Shown here: piece by piece, positions 1 to 9,850 of the stretch
Position numbering within the stretch: the stretch's first letter is position 1
Layout of the letters: every line of letters starts with the position of its first letter
DNA from: Glossina fuscipes
Taxonomy: Eukaryota; Arthropoda; Insecta; Diptera; Glossinidae
Direction of reading: 5' to 3'
Assembly: GCF_014805625.2 (NCBI RefSeq)
Contig: NW_023998415.1
Span: 23,094,723 to 23,158,722 of the forward strand
Length of the DNA: 64,000 nt
Notes under the pieces: model-generated
Told to the model about the DNA's origin: nothing
The model's database searches: none
The model's input: the letters and a program-made list of their open reading frames with translations, nothing else
Translations under genes and position numbers: made by a program

Positions 1-1350
1 GTTTAGGAGTACCGCACGTTTTCTTCACCTGAAATTGTCGACAAAGAACAAAAAAAAAAAAAACAACAAAAGAATTAGTCGCTCTATGAAAAGATTTCCT
101 AGCGGGTCCAATTACGAGAAAGAGGAAGAGGGCATTGCTAGTTGCTCCAACTTTACTAATACTGGTAAAACAATTGTCTTCATAGTAACGCTTATGCAAA
201 TTCGTGTAAAAAATGTTGTTGTCCTCGCCTTACAGACACAATTTTAATAAATTATCATATGAAGTGGAAGTGATATCCTCATAATTTGATTATACGGGCC
301 ATATAGTATATATGTTTGGACTGTTTATTGACGAAACGAAATTCTGCGAATAGCAAGAAATGTAAACTGATTGGCTGGGGTATATTAGATAGCCTAATTG
401 TTTACAAGCGATGGAAATACTTAGAGCAGAATGTGGTAGTAGGTACGATATTTATGTATCTCGGGCGTTTTTTCACACACTTGTGTTTAGTTCGAAACTC
501 AGCAAAGACCGTACATTCGATCTTATGGCGCATGATATGCTTAGCATGCTTTTTATGGCTTACATTATTTGCGATTAACGTATGTTCGCCTGCCCACTTG
601 CGTAATATTAAGTATGATCTACGGATTGCAATTTTTGAAGCGCTTTCATCATATTTGGTACAATGACATATTTTCACCTAAGGACGAACTCACTTGAGAA
701 TGGATTGCATCGAACCCTCTATTTTAATTTGAAAAAGTGTTTATATGGAAAAAATCTACAATTATTGATATTCCTCACTAAAAAGTGATCAAAAATAGTA
801 TCCTGTCATACTAAATATATATCTGAAGATTTGAATAGAATATTTTTTCAGTCCCTTCCCATACGGATATCCTTTTAAATAAGAAATCCGCATGTGGCAA
901 CAAGGTTTACTTTTGAATTTTTTATGATGGAAATTATTTGAAAATAATGATTTGATATATAAATTTAATTTTTGGCATTATATATTAAAAATAGAAAATG
1001 AGATTTAAATTTACTAAATTTGCATGTAGTCGGTTCAGGCTTTGAATTGACTTTATGACGAAGACGAAGGCGAGAAATTGTATTAGACAAAGTTGTAGAG
1101 AGTATTCTATACTGTGAGTGTTACACAAACATCCGCACAAGCTTGATATCACGTTCCACCAGGGCTGTAGGGCATAATTAAGGAAACATGCTTATTGCAT
1201 TTTCGTTTTTAAATGTTAATATTGCAATGTCCGTTGTTACGATAAGAGAGGAATTGAGGTGAATAAAATCGCTTCGGTAGAATGGTCACAATGAACAAAC
1301 AAAAAGTTAGCTTTGATATGAGTAAATCTCTTGATGAATTTTGAATAATT
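1..1350. other. Non-coding, probable dally intron
   Basis: AT-rich sequence with only short chance open frames, including overlapping sense and antisense frames at 316-677. Neither resembles the missing Dally C-terminus. There is an A-run at 50-63. Nothing else is recognised. Confidence 0.5.
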
Positions 1351-1613
1351 TTCTTCTTCTTTTTTTTTTTAATATGAGTGATCACCCGGGGAATATTCCC
1401 CTTTAGCTTTAACCCGTTGAGGTCAGAAAGAAGTGAAAGAAAGGGATAAGAGGTGGAAGTGGGGTGCTCAGCTCGGTAAATATTCGGCCTTTACCGACTA
1501 AGCATTCACTGTAGCTACAAGCAGGTATGATCAAACCGCACTGGGATTTGAATCCGCGAACATTGAGTTAGTAGTTGCGACTCTTACCGCAACTCTCGGC
1601 TATGCTCACGTTC
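1351..1613 (-). repeat. tRNA-derived SINE
   Basis: On the minus strand this reads as a SINE. An internal Pol III promoter begins with a box A-like ATAGCCGAGAGTTGCGG (1587-1603) followed by a box B GGATTCAAATCCC (1543-1555). A tRNA-unrelated body follows, and the element ends in an A-rich tail (the T-run at 1351-1370 on the plus strand). Box spacing is that of a tRNA-like head. The head does not form an intact tRNA gene: the acceptor stem is poor and there is no clear anticodon arm. Family unknown to me; about 263 bp. Confidence 0.6.
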
Positions 1614-2012
1614 AAAATTTAAATTAAATATGTAAAGATCTTTTGAAAGAGAAATTCTTTCACGATTTCGGTCTTGAAAAAAATAAATTCTGAATAATAT
1701 TTAAAGAATTACATTAGTAACTTTTTATAAAATTTTCTTCAATTATTGCTTACTTTTCACTGCCTGGATTTGCTTACGAAGTTTTCGCGAGGCCCTTGAA
1801 AAATTTGTTAAGAAGTTTTACTTTGCTTTTTATTTTTATTAACTTTCTTTGTTTATTTTGTTTTAATGCTTTCTGAACTTTTAATATGAGGCTTCTTAAG
1901 CCATAGATGTCGTATGTAAATTGAATTAATTTTCGATTGCCTTTCACTTATGGGGAAAATAGCTTTTAATATTTTTCGACTACTTTTAATATAAGTGAAG
2001 TAAGCGTTTTAC
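1614..2012. other. Non-coding, dally intron
   Basis: AT-rich sequence immediately downstream of the exon ending at 2013. No open frame resembles the glypican C-terminus. Confidence 0.5.
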
Positions 2013-2202
2013 CTTATTTTCTAAATCAGGACCGTGCTCCATGGCTAGCATTATTGCTTCGGATAGTTTGCTGTCCAATTGCTTAATGATAGTTACAATG
2101 CCTGCGTCAGAACGTATATGCGTTGTAACTAAATTATCGATGGCATCGACAACATTCGACCAAGGGCTGTCTAATACGCCGGCGTATTGAGCTGAACAAC
2201 CT
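2013..2202 (-). CDS. dally: dally (glypican) internal exon after the cysteine signature
   Basis: This 190-bp exon (acceptor CTTTGCAG, donor AAG|GTAAAA) completes an Arg codon and then encodes 63 codons: GCSAQYAGVLDSPWSNVVDA, IDNLVTTHIRSDAGIVTIIK, QLDSKLSEAIMLAMEHGPD and LENK. The RGCSA.YAG.LDSPW..VVD....LVTTHI.SD.GI pattern matches Dally (GPC3/5 class) better than Dally-like (GPC4/6 class), from remembered family sequences. It holds one cysteine, the tenth seen in this gene. The exon ends in phase 0. The open frame continues past the donor to a stop at 1986, but that tail (VKRLLHLY) is read-through into the intron. The remaining C-terminal part (three expected cysteines, Ser-Gly heparan-sulfate sites, GPI signal) is not in 1-2012 and must lie left of the window. 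Confidence 0.9.
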
Positions 2203-2373
2203 CTGCAAAGAAGAAAAGATGAATAAGAATACTGTATGAAAAAGGATAAAGGGACCAAGCGAAGTGAAATAATTGCCTGTTTTTCGGATATTTTTATTTT
2301 CATTTTTATTTTCGTTATTTGATTTTGATTTTTTCTTCTTTCGTTATCGAAGTACGGTTGAGATCGTACTTAC

Positions 2374-2796
2374 CTTAGCACATTCATGCAATAACTGTAG
2401 CACGGTTTTATATGAGCTTTGGGCAAACCAGTACAACTGGGGCAGTAACTCATTTTCAGTAGGTGCTTTTGACAGCTGGCGCTTAAATGTGATGCATACA
2501 ATTCATCAGTTTCGCTCAGCACTTCGGCACTTTGATGCAACGCTTGCATAAAAATTCGTGCCGTCTGTACGCTCTGCATTAAGTTTCGCGCCAGTTCTTT
2601 GGGTATTTGCCCGAATGGTAGCAAATCATCGAATGTATGCTTCAAACAATTTATATAATCCTCGTGTAATTCACCGTAATTGTTTTTGCTTAAGTGCACT
2701 GCTTGATGATAGGCAACCGGGAAGAGGTGGACAAAAAATTTGTGTATTACATCTTCGAGAGAATATAAGTTAACCGGCTCGGTCGCCTTTAAATGA
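2374..2796 (-). CDS. dally: dally (glypican) large central exon with cysteine-rich signature
   Basis: This 423-bp exon (acceptor TTTGCAG, donor AG|GTAAGT) encodes 140 codons plus split codons. Recognisable blocks are FFVHLFPVAYHQAVHLSKNN, ELHEDYINCLKHTFDDLLPF, IFMQALHQSAEVLSETDELY, then LLKMSYCPSCTGL and KPCYSYCMNVL. It carries six cysteines. With RGC in the next exon, the end forms the glypican signature C-x2-C-x-G-L...P-C-x2-Y-C-x2-V-x2-G-C. Here the spacer between GL and PC is six residues, against four in the usual pattern as I recall it. The peptide between the EII helix and FFVHLFP is only about 20 residues, which looks shorter than the loop I remember for Drosophila Dally. The open frame runs a short way into the upstream intron (from 2861), so its first Met is not a real start. 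Confidence 0.92.
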
Positions 2797-2950
2797 CTGC
2801 AAATATTAAAAATTAATAAATTTTCATTAAATTTTATAAATAAAATGCATATCGTGTCCACTACTGCTTGTCCACTACACTTAATGATTTTAATCTTGAA
2901 ATTTTAACTATGAAATTTCTATACATGCGTCCAATTATGATTGAGTTTAC

Positions 2951-3074
2951 CTTATAATCTCCGAATATAGTTGAATGATTAATTTACGCGATAATGGTTC
3001 CATACGCCAGTAGACTTGCGAGAACACATTCAATGTTCTGTTTTCCGATTGCTGAGCCAATTCCAAGACGTGTG
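2951..3074 (-). CDS. dally: dally (glypican) internal exon, core helices
   Basis: This 124-bp exon is bounded by an AAATAG acceptor and an AG|GTAAAC donor. It encodes SHVLELAQQSENRTLNVFSQ, then VYWRMEPLSRK, then LIIQLYSEII. It has no cysteine and one N-glycosylation sequon (NRT). The pattern LELAQ.SEN.T....F..VY.RM.P.SR..I..LY.EI is the helical stretch after the first cysteine cluster in Dally-type glypicans. Phase continuity supports it: the 5' CA completes a Ser codon with the T from the exon at 17889, and the 3' AG completes a Ser codon with the T that opens the exon at 2796. The intron upstream is 14,814 bp; the intron downstream is 154 bp. The exon is too short to stand out as an open frame and was found from the splice signals and homology. 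Confidence 0.88.
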
Positions 3075-3448
3075 CTATTTAATTAAGTTACAAAACAAAA
3101 TTAAAGATTAAAGAATCATTTCTTACTGTAATGTGCTTCTTTAGCAGATTCTTTTTCAAATTTCTATTTGTGAAAGTTCTCTTCAATTATTTTCAATTTC
3201 ATTATACGAATAGCAGATAAGCACAAAAAAATGATGACGACTTTTTTCTTTCAAATTTATGTTAACAAGGTATTATTGTATTATTATGTTACTAGAAGAC
3301 TATGCCTGTTTTACACATCTTTTTGTGCCGCTATATCTCACATTGTTCTTCTTGAAAAATGGTGGTAACGAATTAAACGATTCGCTGTATCCTACTTGTA
3401 ATAATAGGGTTTGGATGCTATCATAATTCTCTCTCTTCCTACCTAACG

Positions 3449-4010
3449 AAAAATAATGAAAACATATTACATTACTCATTGCCTCACTATGTTTGCCAAT
3501 GCTCAAGAACGCAAATTATTTCGAGCCTCTTTACATTGTCTTATCACAGCTCGGTCTTTTTTTTTTCCCTTCGAGCCTATCTAGCCAAAAATAACGATAA
3601 CATCATCACATTACTCGTTTTCTCGTAATTCGAACCTCTTCACATTACTATTACAACGCAATCCCCCCTCTCTTTTTGTCTCGTTTTCCCTTAGAGTCTA
3701 TCTTGGCAAGAATGATGAAAACATGTTATTTTACTCGTTCCCTCGCTATGTTTGGTAGTGCTCACGAACGGATATGATTTCGTCGAGCCGCTTTATCTTG
3801 CTCTATCGCAGCTCTCTCTTTCTCACTCTTTCTCTCTGTCTCTCTGCTTCTTTGTGCCTTGGAGTCTATCTCATCAAAAATAATGAAAGCATATCGTATT
3901 ACTCGATTCCTCACCACATTTGCTGATGCTCATGCTCGGCTATGATTTCTTTTCTCTTTACCTAGCGATCACACCTCCCTCTGCCTCTTTTTCGCTCCCA
4001 CTCCTTTATG
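3449..4010. repeat. Degenerate tandem repeat, about four copies
   Basis: Four related units begin with an AAAAATAATGAAAACAT-like motif at about 3449, 3587, 3708 and 3876, giving periods of about 138, 121 and 168 bp. Each continues TTACTCGTTxCCTCxCTATGTTTG, then GCTCACGAACG, a GAGCCTCTTTA-like segment and a CT-rich tract, and closes with GAGTCTATCT. The second unit lacks the central part. The copies are well diverged, so this is an old minisatellite in the long dally intron, close to the exon at 3074. Confidence 0.7.
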
Positions 4011-6569
4011 CTAAATCTCAAATCGAAAATAGGGAAAATAAATGAAACTATTGGTTACATTGCCATACTTGGCAATGGTTGCACTTGAATGTAACTATCT
4101 ATGATGGGTAAGTGAAACAATTGGCAAAAAATTCCTGCAATAAAAAAGAATTTGAGTTGACAGAAGAAAATTTTCGGAGAGTGCATAAAAGGGGCTTCAA
4201 GTGAACGATAATGCAGCTGTTTCGCAGATAATTAGGGAACCCGACGTAATGTAATGAGAAATTTGTCGTTAAATTTTTTCAATTGATTTAAAAACCTTAA
4301 GTACAACGAACACGAAATTGATAAGCTTAGAGACATTTGATACGGAAGGAGGCTTACAAGGCATTAATGTAATCAGAGTATTTGAAAAAAATATATTGTG
4401 TGTTCTTCATATAAGAACTTTCTGAGAATACTGTCCGAATGACAATTGCGTGTGTGCGGAGGGATGAAACGTTTACATTTCTTTGCATCGTTACGATATA
4501 AAAATTAATTATAGCTTTTCTTCAATCTACATAAAATAATTCCATTTCGATATCATTTTGAGCTATCCATCAACTGCTTAATGAACGATATATATTTGAA
4601 AAGACACTATCTATCTATCTATCTATCTATCTTCGCATTTTAATATAAACGAAGTAGGTCCCCGCAAGTGAGAACAATTAAATTTAACGCAGTTTTTTAT
4701 ACTGTGCAGCATTACTATAAGCATTTCTTGTTTGCACATTCTTAACAAACAATTACAATTCTTTTAATTTACAACAAGTTTCGATGTGATTATGGTTTAA
4801 GGATAAATGCATTAAATGTCATTTAAAATTAATTATTATTTTTTTTTTTTTATCTTTTTAGTTATTAACATTCTTGTTTTTGTTGCTTGTTAGTTACTCT
4901 TGCTAATGTTGCAGTAAAACTCAAACAAGTTTCAAGCATCTGCCTTTGCTGCTTAACTCACACACACACATACACACAGACACACACAATATACATACTA
5001 TGCATATGCGCGTGTATGCATATATCTATGTATATCTTCAAGTGGGTCGAAACAAATCAATAAAGCAACATACAAGCAGAGGTAGCATCTCTGCGTCTCT
5101 CACCTGTTTTTTCTTTTTGGCTTTGCAAGCAGCAAAGCCTTATAAGCGGCGTGAACCGAATCTTTAATGCCGGACATTTGAATTTTTCGATTCGTTAAGG
5201 ACAATCGCTAACATAGATGTGGAATAAAGCATATAAGCATAAGATTGTTATTCGTCCATGTGTCGCTATTGTCGCCGGTTGGAACACTTATGAAGAGAGT
5301 TTTCTTTTCACCTTCAGCAAATATTGATTAAATATTTTTCAGAATTATATTAAAGTTAACTATATGTATCCACTGATCAGTCCCTACGTTCGTAAATTAA
5401 AAAAAAAAAAAAACCCATTCAAAATACCATACTATTACTATTAGTATTATAGCCTAAGATAAAATCTATTAAGTTAATGGTTTCGTCCGTCCCTGCAAAT
5501 GTGCTAAGCCTTGTCTATTGAAGCCCTTTTACATAGCAATTGCCCATAAGCAAACGGATTAATTCAATTATAGTGTTTTAGAAGCTCGTACTTGTCACTA
5601 TGTCACGTTCCTTTTCGAGGGCATTTCTGATTGCCACGCCAACAAGTGACAAAATAAATATATAGTTAGTGTTAGTGATGTTGCGACGGGCATAAAAAGC
5701 TATTTGTAAAGAGTTGTTAAAATTCTTTTAATTATCTGCATTTATGGCAGACGATGATGGTAAAGATAATGTCAACGATCACGATTAAGAAGAAAAATGC
5801 AAGAAAAACTAGTTCCTGCATAATATGCAATCCCATCAAAAAACCAATTCAATCAAACCAAGGCCAAAGTAAATTTTCCAAAATTTATTTTCGATTGGCG
5901 TAAAGGCTGCTTTGAACGCTCTACAGTATGAGGAAAAAAAAGAGTTCATTATGTGAAAGAAAATTTCTTTCTATGAAATTTCGGGCTTTTCCCTAGAGGG
6001 GCAAGAGAGTCGCAAGAAAAAAAATCTTGCCGATTTCAAACTCCGCTTACATCTCCTCTATAGATACGTTTGGGAAGTACTTTTAAATAGAATAAATATT
6101 TCATTACGACGAGCGTGAAGTAGATGCAAGGGTGAGAGTGGTTTGAGTGCGCCTCTCAATGTCTCTGTTTGCGATCAAGCTTTTAGAGTGCGTGATTCTG
6201 TCTTTGACATTTGCAGAAAAGTCTGCAGTCGAGAAGGAATAACGAACAAAAATAACAACAAAAATGAATAGGAAATCTATTGACATATGTCTGTAACACT
6301 TTTGAAAACTTTAATTGCATTTTCCTCGAGACACGACTTTTCAAAGCGGCCTATTGCATAACTTCTACAATTTTTATTCAAGTTTCGTTCAACTTTTCGA
6401 CAATGTCCTTGAGATAACACTGTGGAGTGCCATGTGGAGAATTTTTGAGTAAGTGCATCGTTTGTGGTCTACACAGCACATTAAGTTTTGTGCGGATGTA
6501 TACAGCACCGTGAACGACTTGAGGTAGTCTCACTTTTTATTATACCGATTTTTATTATACCGAGAGTCA
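4011..6569. other. Intronic, simple repeats only
   Basis: AT-rich intron. It holds (CTAT)n at 4607-4632, a (CA)n-rich tract at about 4960-4989 and an A-run near 5400-5413. No exon or RNA gene seen. Confidence 0.5.
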
Positions 6570-6790
6570 CTTTATCAAGGTAAGCTTGTTTGTCGATTTG
6601 TCGACTTGTGTGTATGTTGTGTTCAACTTACAGTCTCCAACTTTGGCGATAATTTGATGAAGTTCGGCAAACCGATGTGTTTTTTTGGCCCAAGAACGAA
6701 TGCTATTAAAATTGGTTCGAATGGGAGCATTTTTTCGACCACTTCTCTCATATAACGTCTGATTTTGAAAAGTCGGGCAAAATTTTGCCC
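6570..6790 (+). repeat. Dispersed repeat, copy 1
   Basis: The stretch with CAACTTTGGCGATAATTTGA, then TTGGTTCGAATGGGAGCATT and CTTCTCTCATATAACGTC aligns collinearly with 23030-23230 in this window (CAACTTTGCTGGTATTTGGA, CCGGTTAAGCTGGGGCCGTT, CTTCTCATATAATGCC). The two are diverged copies of one interspersed repeat. The upstream flank of the other copy has a TGTCCGTCT motif of the kind seen in DINE-like elements, so it may belong to that superfamily. Confidence 0.55.
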
Positions 6791-9033
6791 ACGAAACCTT
6801 ACTATCCTTACTAAGCTAGTATTAACGCACTACGCTTCCTCTTGTTTTCATTAGACATTCGAGCTTCGATTCTTGTGACAGCATCATTTCATTATACCGT
6901 GTAATTCTTCGATTGTTATGACGGTATTGAAAAGCGGATTTGATTTCCTCTTTCAAATACACATGAAAAAAATGTATAACAACCGCTAGACAATAGTTAT
7001 GAAAAAAATACATATATACATATATATATTTTTTTTTTTTTGTTCTCTTGAAATAAGCAGGTTTTTGTTACTCATAAAAAAAGCCATTCAGGATTAATTT
7101 CCACACCTGATAACAGCAACTGGTGAAGCGCTACGCTTTTATTTGGCAGAACGTGCACATGATCAACATACAGCCGCGGGTGCTTAAACAGCGTCCAGCT
7201 CACCGTGAAAATAAGCTGCGAGAAGAGTTTTTTTTAGAAGTTTACTTCTATTATACATTTATAGTTTAAAGGACATTAACCCATCCGCTGCGCGGGTCTC
7301 CTGGGGAAAATCATGTCAATCAGAGTACAAGAGTTTTTTTCGTAATTGCATGACATCAAATGGAATCGATTTTGCGTATATGTACTTTTGGAATATTGTA
7401 AAAGAGTAAATTAAAAGTTTCTCTTAAACTCATCATCATCATCATATGTGTAAGTGACGCAGGCTTCTTATAGAAGCCTGTTGGTAGGGAACGCATTAAA
7501 CGCTAAATGCATTGGATTGCGAAGTTACGCGATTTATGTATCCTTGGCTGTATGTGTGCATATATAAATAATTTAAAAAGATATGAAATGTATATGTTGT
7601 TGGTCGTTATAACTGTATAACTCTCTCTTTAATGTAATTTTATTATTTATGTTGTACCTTTTGTTTTTAAGTTTACTACGTATATACATTAATAACGCAG
7701 GTATATACATACATAAATGTAATAACAATAGAGTGAATATGGGACAAATACTTTTATATATATAAACATATGTTATATGTTGTGATGCGAAAGTTTACAT
7801 GAACTCACCTTTTGGTTCAGCGTACGTATATGCATGGATAGGTAGGTAGGTAGGTAGGTAGGTAGGTATAAGCAAAAAATAAAACAAAAACAAAAAAAAA
7901 AAATAAAAAATAAAAGTATAATTGTTATGTTTCTCCATAGACCCACTCACTCACTCACTCACTCACTCACTCACTCACACATACATACATACATATAATA
8001 GATTCTCAAACAACGAAATTTTTTATTTGGATTATTTACTTTTGTTCCTCCTTATTAAAAAGTATAGTAAACCGCGTGCGTTAATAAATAAAATAGTTTT
8101 TTTTTTCTTTTAATTTTTTAAGAATAATTAAAAAAATGAATAAAATAAAAGATTTAATCTGCCGCTTTAAAACTTAAAAGTAAATTTTATACACTTGCAT
8201 ATACGCATTCCTTGACAAAGGCATTTATTTGCATTCTTCTTCTATTTTATATACGAAATTCTTAAATAATGGAAAGAAACACTAAAATGACATTTGTGTT
8301 CCCTGCATTCATTCAAGTCGATAAATGTTTCTTTTGCACTTTTTGACATCTTTTTCTAGCACAAGTCCTGAGTTATTAATAAAGATATTTGCAATGTTTT
8401 GCTTCTCTATTAAGGATCGTAATATTGATTACTTTGATCTCTTATCTAACTTGAATTCGATTAAGCGTATGAGGAATACATTCTATCACGATTCATTCAA
8501 ACTTGAATTCATCACTCCTACGCTCAGTGATTGTAGGTTTCGTTCAAGGGATTTTATTTTTAAACAGAAATCTTGGAAAATTTTAATAAAAATTTGAAAA
8601 ATATGTTTTAATAAGTCGCAGCATTCTCTAATTGATGTCAAATATAATAGGTGGCAAGGTCGCTTTATATGCGTATATGCGTATATGCGTATAAAATATG
8701 TGGTGATAGGAAACTAATTTCTCAAAAAGTTTGTAATCAAAATGTGAACTTTAAGTTATTGCGACTTGATGCTACGTAGATTGTATGATGAAGACTGCAA
8801 ATGAATGTGTGCACAAAATGTAAATATAGACGGATGTATGTATAACATTGAGTATGTGTATTAGATAATTAAATTCACTAAAAGCAATTTCTATCAACTT
8901 TTGTAAACTTTCTGATTGTTGCAAGTGTAGCTGTTAATTTTTGAGAGCAATAACTTGTAAATATTAACAAGTATAAAAACACATACTTGTATGTAAATAA
9001 TAATGTGCATACATATATGGATGCATTCATATA
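6791..9033. other. Intronic, microsatellites
   Basis: No gene seen. Simple repeats are (GGTA)n at 7837-7870, (CACT)n at 7943-7978 and a GCGTATAT repeat at 8668-8692. The sequence around 7281-7306 (ACCCATCCGCTGCGCGGG) is GC-rich compared with its surroundings but unassigned. Confidence 0.5.
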
Positions 9034-9811
9034 CAGCCATGGGCAGATAAATAAGTAGCGATAATTTCAAGTAAAAGTAACAAAAAAATTTGTTAATTCT
9101 TTAAAGCCATAATGAAACTATGACTAACTAACTTCTGTAGGCTTTCATTCATAATTTCTTCAAGAATATATATGAAAGGTGGTCGTCGTGTACGTGTATA
9201 TATCAAATATTGTCTTTAAGCGTTTTTATTTAAAGACAAGTTGACAAGTTCCGAATCAATTTGAGAAATATTCATGAAAAATTCTCTAATCAGAATATCA
9301 TATGCACAGCCATTGTCGTTTGAATAGCACAAATTAATATCAAAATTATATATAAAAGATTTTCAAGTAAACAATTAAAGGTCTTGTTGATTCTTAACTG
9401 AATAGCATATCGTTTACCTGTGCTGTACAGGAAATATTCGACTTTGTTTTCCTCGTTGTATCGCTTTAATGTGTTCAAAGAATATTCTGACAGCTGCTGA
9501 TCAATAATAAACAAAGCAAGATTTCATTAAACGAAAAAACCGATAAATTTCTCAAACAAATCCAACAAATTTGAGATTTCATTCAAGTCAAAGACGCTTA
9601 TCAGGTATTTTGTTGCAGAGCGGTAATGAAAACTTCAGTATACATCGCGCGACAGACTAGTAGAGTAATAAAGAGAAAGCAGTTAATTTTTAACTATTAT
9701 TGTAGATGATTTTGAATTTTTTCATCTATAAAATTTTAAGCCATTCTATGCACGACCAAGCAATTTCTCATTCTCATTGTAAAGTTTGTGTCACACGCTT
9801 GTCCATGGCTG
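9034..9811. mobile_element. MITE with Tc1-type terminal inverted repeats
   Basis: The left end is TA|CAGCCATGGGCAGATAAATA. The right end, read in reverse complement, is TA|CAGCCATGGACAAGCG. Both are flanked by TA, the target-site duplication of the Tc1/mariner superfamily, and the CAGyCATGG start is typical of Tc1-like ends. There is no transposase inside. A further end-like sequence at about 9305 (CACAGCCATTGTCGTTTGAA followed by TAGCACA) suggests nesting of a second copy. Length 778 bp if the outer ends belong together. Confidence 0.55.
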
Positions 9812-9816
9812 TATAT

Positions 9817-9850
9817 GCATACATACATACATACATACATACATACATAC
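9817..9850. repeat. (CATA)n microsatellite
   Basis: A run of CATA units directly abuts the right end of the MITE at 9034-9811. Confidence 0.9.

Noticed and set aside
402..677. Minus-strand frame that might have been the dally C-terminal exon
   Set aside because: It lacks the expected cysteine pattern, acidic Ser-Gly heparan-sulfate sites and GPI signal; an overlapping plus-strand frame is equally open.
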